A stretch of 64,000 bases of DNA from Streptomyces sp. M41(2017) (lineage in GTDB: Bacteria; Actinomycetota; Actinomycetes; Streptomycetales; Streptomycetaceae): NCBI RefSeq assembly GCF_002078175.1, contig NZ_MWFK01000001.1, forward strand, positions 4,774,001-4,838,000, read 5' to 3'. This document shows positions 52,733-60,480 of the stretch, piece after piece (position 1 is the stretch's first letter; each line of letters begins with the position of its first letter). The notes below the pieces were generated by a model, which did not search any database, was not told where the DNA came from, and saw only the letters and a program-made list of their open reading frames with translations. Position numbers and translations under genes: made by a program.

Positions 52733-53513
52733 GGACCTCCCCGCGCTTCGCCGCCTGGATCTGCTCGTACACATGGGTCCGCAGCTCGGCGAAGCGCGGG
52801 GCCACGCGCGTGTGCAACTGGTCCCGCTCGTCCGGCAGATCCACCGTCAGCTGCTCCCGCACCACGGTGGGGGAGGCCGAAAGGATCAGGACTCTCTCGC
52901 CGAGATAGACCGCCTCGTCGATGTCGTGGGTCACGAACAGGATGGTCATCCCGCGCTCCCGCCACAGCCGGCGCACCAGGTCCTCCAGGTCGGCGCGGGT
53001 CTGCGCGTCGACCGCCGCGAACGGCTCGTCCATCAGCAGCACCTCGGGCTCGTAGGCCAGGGCCCGGGCGATGGCGACCCGCTGCTGCATCCCGCCGGAC
53101 AACTGCCACGGATAGGCGCCGGCCGCGTCCGACAGCCCGACGGACTCCAGCGCGTCGGCGACCAGTTCGCGCCGCCGGCCCCTGCCCAGCCTCTTCTGCC
53201 TCAGGGGCAGTTCGACGTTCTCGCCGACCCGCATCCAGGGGAAGAGGCTGCGCCCGTACTCCTGGAAGACGAAGGCCATGCCGGGCGGCGGCCCGCTCAC
53301 CGGGCGACCGGCGAGCCGCACCTCGCCCGCCGTCGGGGTGAGCAGCCCGGCCATGCACTTGAGCAGGGTCGTCTTGCCGCAGCCCGACGGGCCGACCAGA
53401 CAGACGAGTTCACCCGTGTCCACCGTGAAGGTGAGGTCGCGGACCGCCTCCACCCGGCGCCCCGCCCCCTCGTAGACCTTCCGCAGGCCGGTGACGACCA
53501 GAGACGCGTGCAT
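52701..53513 (-). CDS. ABC transporter ATP-binding protein (SsuB/TauB-like)
   Basis: A 270-aa ABC ATPase of the nitrate/sulfonate/taurine type. Walker A GPSGCGKTT (41-49), Q-loop FQEYGRSLFPW, signature LSGGMQQRVAIARAL, Walker B LLMDEP, H-loop VTHDIDEAVYL. ATG 53513 with AAAGGGCGG. Last gene of the four-gene importer operon (SBP, two permeases, ATPase); its 3' end overlaps the end of the convergent GH87 gene. Confidence 0.9.
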   Translation of the reverse strand: MHASLVVTGLRKVYEGAGRRVEAVRDLTFTVDTGELVCLVGPSGCGKTTLLKCMAGLLTPTAGEVRLAGRPVSGPPPGMAFVFQEYGRSLFPWMRVGENVELPLRQKRLGRGRRRELVADALESVGLSDAAGAYPWQLSGGMQQRVAIARALAYEPEVLLMDEPFAAVDAQTRADLEDLVRRLWRERGMTILFVTHDIDEAVYLGERVLILSASPTVVREQLTVDLPDERDQLHTRVAPRFAELRTHVYEQIQAAKRGEVLTRTDTPPLR

Positions 53514-53536
53514 GGACCGCCCTTTCGCGAGCGTCG

Positions 53537-54355
53537 TCACGGGGACCGCCGGGAGGAGTCCCGCAGACCGTGGTACCAGCCGAGCACCCGGCGCTCCACG
53601 AGCCGGAAGACGACCGAGAGAAGGAACCCGAGCAGACCGAGGACGAGGATCCCGGTCCACATGTCGGGGATCGCGAAACCGCGCTGGAACTGCACGATGG
53701 TGAAGCCGAGACCGTTGCTGGCCGCGAACATCTCGCTGATGACCATCAGGATGATCCCGATGGACAGCGCCTGGCGCAGCCCCGCGAAGATCTGCGGGCT
53801 CGCCGCGGGCAGCACCACCGCGCGCATCCGCGCCGGGCCGGTGATCCCGTACGAGCGGGCCGTCTCGGACATCACGGAGTCGACGGCCCGCACCCCCTCG
53901 ACCGTGTTGAGCAGGACCGGCCAGACGCAGCCGCTCGCGATCACCACGATCTTCATGGTGTCGCCGATCCCGGCGAACAGCATGATGACGGGGACGAGGA
54001 CGGGCGGTGGCACCGCGCGCAGGAACTCCAGGACGGGTTCGCACACGGCCCGCACCGTCCGGTACGAGCCGATGAGCGTGCCGAGGGCGATCCCGGCGAC
54101 GCCGGCCACCGCGTAGCCGGCGAGGAGCCGCAGCAGACTGGGCAGCAGGTCGGCGCGGAGCCGGTCGCCCGTCCAGACGTCCGGGAACGTCCGCAGGATG
54201 GTGCGCAGCGGTGGCCAGTACACGTTCGTGCTGCCGTCCGAGGCGAGCCACCACACGGCGACGAGCAGGGCGGGGAGCGCGACGACGAACAGCGCCCGCG
54301 GCAGGAGGGCCCTTCCCCTCTTCGGCCGGCTGCGGCCGGTGGGCACGTCCGTCAC
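53537..54355 (-). CDS. ABC transporter permease (SsuC/TauC-like)
   Basis: A 272-aa permease with six helices (RALFVVALPALLVAVWWLAS, LLAGYAVAGVAGIALGTLIG, VPVIMLFAGIGDTMKIVVIA, QALSIGIILMVISEMFAASN, GILVLGLLGFLLSVVFRLVE). GTG 54355 overlaps the previous permease's stop (GTGA), so they are translated together. It pairs with the other permease as a heterodimeric pore. Confidence 0.88.
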   Translation of the reverse strand: MTDVPTGRSRPKRGRALLPRALFVVALPALLVAVWWLASDGSTNVYWPPLRTILRTFPDVWTGDRLRADLLPSLLRLLAGYAVAGVAGIALGTLIGSYRTVRAVCEPVLEFLRAVPPPVLVPVIMLFAGIGDTMKIVVIASGCVWPVLLNTVEGVRAVDSVMSETARSYGITGPARMRAVVLPAASPQIFAGLRQALSIGIILMVISEMFAASNGLGFTIVQFQRGFAIPDMWTGILVLGLLGFLLSVVFRLVERRVLGWYHGLRDSSRRSP

Positions 54356-55161
54356 ACCGCCACCTCCCCGCGCACCGACTGGTGCCAGGCCAGCGCGTGC
54401 CGCTCCACCGACCGGGCCCCCACATTGATGAGCAGTCCGAGCAGACCCGTGACGACGATGAGCGCGTACATCTCGGGGACCGCCTGCGAGGTCTGGGCGA
54501 CCGCGATACGTGCCCCCAGCCCCGGTGCGCCGATGACGAGTTCGGCGGTCACGGTGAGGATCAGGGCGACGGACGCGGCGAGCCGGACGCCGGTCATCAC
54601 GTAGGGGAGGGCCGTCGGCCACAGGACGTGGCGCACCCGCGCCCAGGCGCCGAGTCCGTACGAGCGCGCCGTCTCCTCGGCCACCGGGTCGACGTCCCGC
54701 ACGCCGTACATGACCTGGACGAGGACCTGCCAGAAGGAGGCGTACACCACGAGGAGCAGCACCGACCGCAGTTCGGTGCCGTAGAGGAGCACGGCGAGCG
54801 GGATGAGGGCCACCGAGGGGATGGGGCGCAGGAACTCGATCGTCGAGGCGGTCGCTTCCCGCAGATACGGCACCACCGACACGGTCACCCCGGCGACGAT
54901 GCCCGCCCCGACCGCGATGGCGAGGCCGAGGGCCCAGCCGGTGAGGGTGTCGCCGAGGTCCGTCCAGAAGGCGCGGTCGCCGATCTCGTCGACGAGCGCG
55001 CCGGCGATGCGGCTGGTGGGCGGGAAATACCGCTCCTTGACGATGCCGAGCCGCGGCACCACCTCGCCGAGGGCGAGGAAGGCCGCGAGCCCGGCGGCGC
55101 CGAGCACGGCGTTCGGGACCCGCGCGGCGGCGCCGCCCGCATGTGGTCGCCTCCGCTTCAC
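54352..55161 (-). CDS. ABC transporter permease (SsuC/TauC-like), second subunit
   Basis: A 269-aa permease: helices in AVLGAAGLAAFLALGEVVPR, GWALGLAIAVGAGIVAGVTV, SVALIPLAVLLYGTELRSVL, VRLAASVALILTVTAELVIG and ALIVVTGLLGLLINVGARSV. The EAA-type loop has EETARSYGLGAWARVRHVLW, a stretch conserved in nitrate/sulfonate permeases. GTG 55161 overlaps the binding-protein stop (GTGA). Having two different permease genes is less usual than the single SsuC of sulfonate systems. Confidence 0.88.
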   Translation of the reverse strand: MKRRRPHAGGAAARVPNAVLGAAGLAAFLALGEVVPRLGIVKERYFPPTSRIAGALVDEIGDRAFWTDLGDTLTGWALGLAIAVGAGIVAGVTVSVVPYLREATASTIEFLRPIPSVALIPLAVLLYGTELRSVLLLVVYASFWQVLVQVMYGVRDVDPVAEETARSYGLGAWARVRHVLWPTALPYVMTGVRLAASVALILTVTAELVIGAPGLGARIAVAQTSQAVPEMYALIVVTGLLGLLINVGARSVERHALAWHQSVRGEVAV

Positions 55162-56129
55162 GGCAGCAGCTTGTCCAGGTCGGGCGCGGTCTTGAACAGC
55201 CCGTCCTGCTGCCCGAGTTGCTCCAGTGCCTCGATCGACGCGCGGTTCGCCCGGGCCGGCCACTTCGGCAGCGTCACCTTCGCGAGGACGGCCGCCGGGA
55301 TCTTCGTGTACGTGGTGACGATCGCGCGGACCTCGTCCGGGTGGGTGTCGGCGTAGGCGAGGGACTCGGCCGTAGCCGCCTGGAACTTCTTGACGGTGTC
55401 GGGGTGCTGCCGCGCGTACTGGTTCGAGGTGAAGTACACCGCGACGGTGAGGTTCTTGGCGACGTCGACCAGGGACGAGGCGATCTGGGTGGCGCCCTGG
55501 CTCGTGACCGTGGCGAGCGCGGGCTCGACCACCATGGCGGCGTCGATCTGGCCGCTGTCGAGGGCCGCGGGCATCTGGTCGAAGGCCAGCTCGACGAACT
55601 TCACCTTCGCCGGGTCGCCGCCCGCCTTGCGCACGGACTCCCGCACGGCCGTCTCGTTGATGTTCTTGAGGGTGTTGACGGCGACCTTCTTGCCCTCCAG
55701 CTGCTTCGGCGAGCTGATCGCACTGCCCTTCTTGACCGTGATGGCGCCGAAGTCCTCGCCCGTGACGCCCGTCGAGGCCACACCGTTGGCGATGGCGCGC
55801 ACGGGAACGTTGTTCGACTGGGCGACCATCAGTGAGGTCATGTTGGAGAAGCCGAACTGGAACTGGCCCGAGACGACCCCCGGCACGATCGCGGCGCCGC
55901 CCTGCGCCGTCGTCAGCGACAGCTTCAGTCCGTGCTTGGCGTAGAAGCCCTTCTTCTGGCCCAGATAGACGGGGGCGACATCGACGATGGGGATGACACC
56001 CAGCTTGACCGTGGTGGTGCCGCCGGACGACGCGTTCTTGTCCGAGGCGCCACCGCCGTCGGACGAACCGCAGGCCGACGCGGCGACCAGAAGGGCTCCG
56101 ACCGCGATACCGGCGAGCAGACGACGCAT
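55158..56129 (-). CDS. ABC transporter substrate-binding lipoprotein (NMT1/SsuA-like)
   Basis: A 323-aa lipoprotein (lipobox ASAC, Cys20). The body matches aliphatic-sulfonate/nitrate/thiamine-precursor binding proteins: LGVIPIVDVAPVYLGQKKGF, QGGAAIVPGVVSGQFQFGFS, and DSGQIDAAMVVEPALATV. ATG 56129 is preceded by a perfect AGGAGGAGCC site. It is the first gene of an operon with two permeases and an ATPase. Its promoter carries a strong operator. Its proximity to a Rieske oxygenase and a PcaU-like IclR gene suggests the cargo may be an aromatic acid or sulfonate. Confidence 0.9.
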   Translation of the reverse strand: MRRLLAGIAVGALLVAASACGSSDGGGASDKNASSGGTTTVKLGVIPIVDVAPVYLGQKKGFYAKHGLKLSLTTAQGGAAIVPGVVSGQFQFGFSNMTSLMVAQSNNVPVRAIANGVASTGVTGEDFGAITVKKGSAISSPKQLEGKKVAVNTLKNINETAVRESVRKAGGDPAKVKFVELAFDQMPAALDSGQIDAAMVVEPALATVTSQGATQIASSLVDVAKNLTVAVYFTSNQYARQHPDTVKKFQAATAESLAYADTHPDEVRAIVTTYTKIPAAVLAKVTLPKWPARANRASIEALEQLGQQDGLFKTAPDLDKLLP

Positions 56130-56164
56130 GGCTCCTCCTGTGCAGACGTAAGTGTTCCGACAGG

Positions 56165-56226
56165 TTGTGCGCAGACCGCACAATGGTGCACAGCGCGAAG
56201 GTAGAACCCCGCCGGAGCCGGGTCAA
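56165..56226 (-). promoter_or_regulatory. Promoter and operator of the SsuABC-like operon
   Basis: On the minus strand: -35 TTGACC (56221-56226), 17-bp spacer, -10 TACCTT (56198-56203). The start of transcription would be near 56191. A perfect dyad TTGTGCG-N5-CGCACAA (56165-56183) lies just downstream of it, in the leader, where a bound repressor would block elongation. A second dyad, ACAATATTGT, is at 56239-56248. The divergent IclR protein is the likely ligand-responsive repressor. Confidence 0.75.
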
Positions 56227-56238
56227 TGGCTCTGGCTG

Positions 56239-56253
56239 ACAATATTGTTGACA
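56239..56253. promoter_or_regulatory. AT-rich palindrome beside the IclR gene
   Basis: ACAATATTGT (56239-56248) is a perfect 10-bp palindrome, AT-rich in a GC-rich setting, flanked by TGACA direct repeats (56237-56241, 56249-56253). TTGACA (56248-56253) could be the -35 of the IclR gene, but no good -10 follows. IclR proteins such as PcaU bind repeated 10-bp elements, so this fits an auto-operator. Confidence 0.5.
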
Positions 56254-56314
56254 GTTGTCGAAGCGTGCTCCCGGTCGCGCGGGGAGTGCTCCGCGCGTCC
56301 CTCTGGAGGCGACG

Positions 56315-57130
56315 ATGCCCGCGGCTGCCCGAGCACCCCACTTCGTCCGGTCCTTCGAACGCGGGCTGGCCGTGATCCGTGTCTTCGGCGCCGACCGGCC
56401 CGAACTGACCCTCAGTGAGGTCGCGCGGGGCTGCGGCCTGACCCGCGCGGCGGCGCGCCGGTTCCTGCTCACCCTGGCCGACCTCGGCTACGTCCACACG
56501 GACGGCCGGACCTTCCGGCTCACCCCACGCGTCCTGGAACTCGGCTACGCCTACCTCAGCGGCTTCACCCTCCCCGAGATCGCCCTGCCCCATCTGGAAC
56601 AACTCGCCGACACGGTAGGGGAGTCGAGCTCCCTGTGCGTCCTCGACGGCGACGACGTCGTGTACGTCGCGCGGGTCCCCACCCGGCGCATCATGGCGGC
56701 GACGATCACCGTCGGCACCCGCTTCCCCGCCCACGTCACCTCCGTGGGCCGGGTGATCCTCGCGCATCTCACGGACGAGGAGACCGACATCCGGCTGGCC
56801 CGCGCCGACCTGCGGCCCCTCACCGCGCGGACCCTCGTGTCGGCGGACCGCCTGCGCACGGAGCTGCGCCGGGTGCGCCGGCAGGGCTACGCCATCGTCG
56901 ACCAGGAGCTGGAGGAGGGCCTGCGGTCGGTCGCCGCCCCGGTGCGGGACCGGGACGGCGTGGTCGTGGCCGCCGTGAACATCCCCGTGCACGCCAGCCG
57001 CAACACCCTGGACTCCGTCCGCCGCGACCTGCTGCCCCACCTGCTGGCCACGGTCGGGCGGATCGAGGCGGACCTCCGGGTCACAGGTCCAGCACGAGCC
57101 TCTTCCCCCGGCAGCGGGACACACAGATGA
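56315..57130 (+). CDS. IclR-family regulator (PcaU/PcaR-like)
   Basis: A 271-aa regulator of the PcaU/PobR subgroup. The N-terminal HTH region starts with the family-typical HFVRSFERGLAVIRVFG and includes LSEVARGCGLTRAAARRFLL. The effector domain carries SSLCVLDGDDVVYVARVP and VGRVILAHL. These relatives respond to protocatechuate or beta-ketoadipate pathway acids. ATG 56315 with GGAGG. It is divergent from the ABC operon and its 3' end overlaps the reductase gene by 50 bp, so it very likely controls the uptake and oxygenase genes. Confidence 0.9.
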   Translation: MPAAARAPHFVRSFERGLAVIRVFGADRPELTLSEVARGCGLTRAAARRFLLTLADLGYVHTDGRTFRLTPRVLELGYAYLSGFTLPEIALPHLEQLADTVGESSSLCVLDGDDVVYVARVPTRRIMAATITVGTRFPAHVTSVGRVILAHLTDEETDIRLARADLRPLTARTLVSADRLRTELRRVRRQGYAIVDQELEEGLRSVAAPVRDRDGVVVAAVNIPVHASRNTLDSVRRDLLPHLLATVGRIEADLRVTGPARASSPGSGTHR

Positions 57131-58016
57131 GCATCGTCTCGCCGGACTCCCGTTCCTCGTCCGAGAGCACCGCGTCCCGGTGGTCCGGCGTGCCGTCGAG
57201 CACGTCCGTCTCGCAGGTCCCGCAGGTGCCCTGGGTGCAGGAGAAGAGCACCTCGACGCCGGCCGCGCGCACGGCGTCGAGCACCGAGACCCCGGGGACG
57301 ACGGTCACGCTCCGCCCGGACCGCTCCAGTACGACCTCGAACTCCGCCTCCCCGCACGTCTCCTGGGGCCCGGGCCGGAACCGCTCGACGCGCAGCACCT
57401 CCGCCGGGCAGGCCGCCTCCACCGCGTCGAGGAGCGGACCCGGACCGCAGCAGTAGACGAGGGTGCCGTCGGAGACGCCGTCCAGCACGGGGGCGAGATC
57501 CAGCAGACCCGACTCGTCCTGCGGCGCCAGCGTGACCCGCTGCCCGTACCGCGCCAACTCCTGGGTGAACGCCATGGATCCGCGGGAGCGTCCGCCGTAC
57601 AGCAGCGTCCACTCCGCGCCCGCCGCGTCGGCGGCGGCGAGCATCGGCAGGATCGGTGTGATGCCGATGCCACCCGCCACGAACCGGTAGCGCGGCGCGG
57701 GCGCGAGAACGAAGTGGTTGCGCGGTCCCCGGACCCGGACCAACGACCCTTGCGTCAACCGCCCGTGGACATGGGCGGATCCGCCCCGGCCGTCCGGCTC
57801 CCGCAGTACCGCGATCCGCCACTCCCGGCGCTCCGCCGGGTCCCCGCACAGGGAGTACTGGCGTTCCAGGCCGGGTTCGAGGACCACATCGACGTGTGCT
57901 CCCGGCCGCCAGGGCGGGAGTTCCGCGCCCCGGGGGTCGCGCAGGGTCAGGGCGACCACCTCGTCGGCGACGGACTCCCGCCGTGCGACGACGAGTTCGG
58001 CCTCGTACGTGTTCAT
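57081..58016 (-). CDS. Oxygenase reductase (VanB-like: FMN/NAD domain plus [2Fe-2S])
   Basis: A 311-aa reductase with an N-terminal FMN/NAD(P)-binding FNR-type part (WRPGAHVDVVLEPGLERQYS, YRFVAGGIGITPILPMLAAA, GGRSRGSMAFTQELARYG, CGPGPLLDAVEAACP) and a C-terminal plant-type ferredoxin with CTQGTCGTCETDVLDG and ICVSRC. It feeds NADH electrons to the Rieske oxygenase. ATG 58016 overlaps the stop of the 59-aa gene (ATGA). VanB of vanillate demethylase has this layout. Confidence 0.9.
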   Translation of the reverse strand: MNTYEAELVVARRESVADEVVALTLRDPRGAELPPWRPGAHVDVVLEPGLERQYSLCGDPAERREWRIAVLREPDGRGGSAHVHGRLTQGSLVRVRGPRNHFVLAPAPRYRFVAGGIGITPILPMLAAADAAGAEWTLLYGGRSRGSMAFTQELARYGQRVTLAPQDESGLLDLAPVLDGVSDGTLVYCCGPGPLLDAVEAACPAEVLRVERFRPGPQETCGEAEFEVVLERSGRSVTVVPGVSVLDAVRAAGVEVLFSCTQGTCGTCETDVLDGTPDHRDAVLSDEERESGETMLICVSRCRGKRLVLDL

Positions 58017-58192
58017 GAACCGCCGTCCCCCGCTCCGCCGGTCTCGTGCCCCTCGGGATGGGCGAGCATCCACTCCCACATCGCGACCGGGTCCTCGGCG
58101 GTGTGCTCGGCGCCGCAGTGGCAGGTGCCGTGCAGCACGTCCGTGCCCGGCAGCCAGTCCACGCGGTAGATCTCCCCGGCCGGGCCGCTCAC
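58013..58192 (-). CDS. 59-aa protein coupled between Rieske oxygenase and reductase
   Basis: A 59-aa frame (GTG 58192, stop TGA at 58013-58015) fits exactly between the two enzyme genes: it starts with a GTGA overlap on the oxygenase stop and ends with an ATGA overlap on the reductase start. The product begins VSGPAGEIYRVDWLPGTDVL and has a C-x-C and His motif (TCHCGAEHTAEDPVAMWEWM, LAHPEGHETGG). Such C/H residues could bind a metal or assist cofactor insertion. Coding is supported by the perfect overlaps, strong third-position G/C and a sensible composition. I cannot name a family. Confidence 0.7.
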   Translation of the reverse strand: MSGPAGEIYRVDWLPGTDVLHGTCHCGAEHTAEDPVAMWEWMLAHPEGHETGGAGDGGS

Positions 58193-59253
58193 AGCGCCTT
58201 CTCCACCGGCTTGTCGCCCTCCTCGGCCAGCCGGGCCAGGATGCGGCGGGCGGCGAGGCCGCCGGTGTCGATGTTGATGCTCAGCTCCTGGTAGCCGGAG
58301 CGTTCGGTGCCGAGTGTCCGCTGGAGGAGGTTGAGCGCGTCGACGTCCTGCATCACCACCGTGTGGTTGAACTCCCGCAGAAAGGCGGTGACCTCCTCGT
58401 CCTCACGGGCGAAGTCCCGCGACACGGCCCAGAAGTCGTACACCGCGCCGTCGGCGGACGGTGTGATGGCGTACGTGATCTCGGTGTGGAAGGCGTTCGG
58501 GTCGCTGCCGTCCGGCTCCGGCGCCACGCCGACCGGCGCGATCCTGCTGTGCAGCAGATAGAGACACGGCGCGTGGTACTCGATGTCCTGCCAGCGGGTG
58601 ATGCGGCCCTCGATGCCGGTCGAACGGGCGTAGAAGGGCGGGCACTCGGCGTCGTCCATGTGCCGCGAGACCCGCACGATCCCCGCGCCCTCGTCGACCT
58701 CGGTGGAGATCGGGGTCTCCGCCACCTCGGGCGTCCCGATGTACCCGCCGTGCAGATACGTCTCGTGGGAGAGGTCGAGGAGGTTGTCCACGAGGAGGCC
58801 GTAGTCGGCGTCGATGGGTTCCATGCCGCTGACCGTCGTCCACTCCGGCGCGTCCATGTGCCGGGCGCGCGGCACCGCGTCCGGGTCGGCGAGCGCCGGG
58901 TCGCCGATCCACACCCAGACGAACAGGTCCTGCTCGACGACCGGGTAGGCGGCGACCCGGGCGGTGCGCGGTATCCGTTTCTGCCCCGGCACGTACACGC
59001 ACGTCCCGGTCGTGTCGTAGGTGAAGCCGTGGTAGCCGCAGATGATCCGGTCGCCGTCGAGCCGGCTCTCGGAGAGCGGGAAGCGGCGGTGCACACACCG
59101 GTCCGACAGGACGACGGCGGTCCCGTCCTCCTCGCTGCGGTAGAGGACGAGCGGCTCCCCGAGGACCGTCCGGCCGAGCAGTTCGCGCCCCACCTCGTAG
59201 GTGTAGGCGACGACGTACCACTGGTTCCTGGCGAAGGAGGTCGTGTGCGGCAT
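58189..59253 (-). CDS. Rieske non-heme iron oxygenase (VanA-like)
   Basis: A 354-aa oxygenase. Rieske [2Fe-2S] ligands: Cys53, His55 (RCVHRRFPL) and Cys72, His75 (CGYHGF). The mononuclear iron site has His163 and His168 in NLLDLSHETYLHGG, with a downstream Asp. The family (VanA, vanillate O-demethylase; also phthalate and toluenesulfonate oxygenases) adds oxygen to aromatic acids. It is coupled to the 59-aa gene and to the reductase. ATG 59253 with GGGAG. The substrate is probably an aromatic acid brought in by the adjacent importer; that is inference. Confidence 0.91.
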   Translation of the reverse strand: MPHTTSFARNQWYVVAYTYEVGRELLGRTVLGEPLVLYRSEEDGTAVVLSDRCVHRRFPLSESRLDGDRIICGYHGFTYDTTGTCVYVPGQKRIPRTARVAAYPVVEQDLFVWVWIGDPALADPDAVPRARHMDAPEWTTVSGMEPIDADYGLLVDNLLDLSHETYLHGGYIGTPEVAETPISTEVDEGAGIVRVSRHMDDAECPPFYARSTGIEGRITRWQDIEYHAPCLYLLHSRIAPVGVAPEPDGSDPNAFHTEITYAITPSADGAVYDFWAVSRDFAREDEEVTAFLREFNHTVVMQDVDALNLLQRTLGTERSGYQELSINIDTGGLAARRILARLAEEGDKPVEKAL

Positions 59254-59512
59254 GGAGCGGCTCCCGTCTCTGGGTGGTGGCGTCATCGTCGGGACGGACT
59301 CCGCGGCCCCGCAACACCACTTCCGTCCGGCGGAAGACGTGCCCGCTCCGCGGCAGGCCCCAGGAGGGCGCGGCCGCCGGGTCCGCCCGACCCCGACGAC
59401 CACGGGGCGCCTTCGAGGACGTCGAAGAGACCGGGTGACCGCCCGCGCCTTCGCGGCGACCGGCCCCCGGCGCTCCCGGCACGCGGCCCTCGGCGCGCGC
59501 GGCGTCCGCCCG

Positions 59513-60370
59513 TCATCCCTCCCTGCGACCGGCCCTGCGTCTCCTCACCGCCTCGGCCACCGACGGGAGTTCCTCGTGCAGGAGCCGTCCCACCAGGGCA
59601 CCGTCGAACACGACGACTCCCACGCCGACCAGCCAGGACTGGACGACCAGGGCGGTGCCGAAAGGGCCGTAGGTGACGGCGCTGGAGGCGATCAGGGGTG
59701 AGAACACGAGGCGGGAGAAGACGCGCAGGCCCAGCAGACCGAGGGCGGTCAGGACCGCGCCCGGCAGCAGCGCCGGCCAGGAGATCCGGCCGCCGAGCAG
59801 TACCCACTGCGACCACCAGAAGAAGAGGACGGCGCTCAGCGTCGCGGCCAGCGTTCCGGCGGCCGAGTGGCGCCACAGGGTGGTCGTGGCGGTCAGGAAG
59901 AGCGAGCCGACCAGCACGGCGAGCCAGAGCACATGGCGCCATCTGGCGTACCAGCGGGCCGGGGTCAGGTCCCAGACCTTCTCGTAGCCCGTCTGCACCG
60001 CCGCACCGAAACCGAGACCGAAGACGGCGAGGGCGGCGAGGCCGAAGGCCGTCGTGGTCTGCAGGACCTGACCGGGCCGCGTGAACAACCGCGCGACCTG
60101 TTCCCGCGCGGGCCGGGACACACCGAGACCGTCCCCCAGCCACTCGGCGAACCCCCGCCCGTGCGCCGGGTCCGCCGCCGAGACGACGATCAACAGCGGC
60201 ACCAGGGTGAGGAATCCGAGTGCGGCGAAGCCCAGCGATCGCGACGCCAGCTCGATCTCTGTGCTCCGCCGCCAGCCCCGTCCGACGGGCGAATCACGCA
60301 GCGCGCGGCCCAGCCGGGTCCGTGGGGGCGGGCGGTCGGCGTCGGCTTCGCCGGGAGACGTCTTCGGCAT
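59513..60370 (-). CDS. YihY/BrkB-family membrane protein
   Basis: A 285-aa inner-membrane protein with about six helices: LGFAALGFLTLVPLLIVVSA, AFGLAALAVFGLGFGAAVQT, VLWLAVLVGSLFLTATTTLW, TLAATLSAVLFFWWSQWVLL, LPGAVLTALGLLGLRVFSRL and GTALVVQSWLVGVGVVVFDG. This matches the YihY/virulence factor BrkB type, whose function is not established. Charged ends lie at both termini (KTSPGEADADRP; RRRRAGRREG). It is alone; 259 bp upstream of the oxygenase end hold no gene I can support. Confidence 0.85.
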   Translation of the reverse strand: MPKTSPGEADADRPPPRTRLGRALRDSPVGRGWRRSTEIELASRSLGFAALGFLTLVPLLIVVSAADPAHGRGFAEWLGDGLGVSRPAREQVARLFTRPGQVLQTTTAFGLAALAVFGLGFGAAVQTGYEKVWDLTPARWYARWRHVLWLAVLVGSLFLTATTTLWRHSAAGTLAATLSAVLFFWWSQWVLLGGRISWPALLPGAVLTALGLLGLRVFSRLVFSPLIASSAVTYGPFGTALVVQSWLVGVGVVVFDGALVGRLLHEELPSVAEAVRRRRAGRREG

Positions 60371-60480
60371 GCAGGTCGATTATCACAGGTGCCGACCCCT
60401 CCGACAGGGCCCGGAACAACGTGCCTTGGCCCCGTCCGTGCCGGATCGGCGGCCGGTGGAGCCGCTGTGACCCGGGTGCG

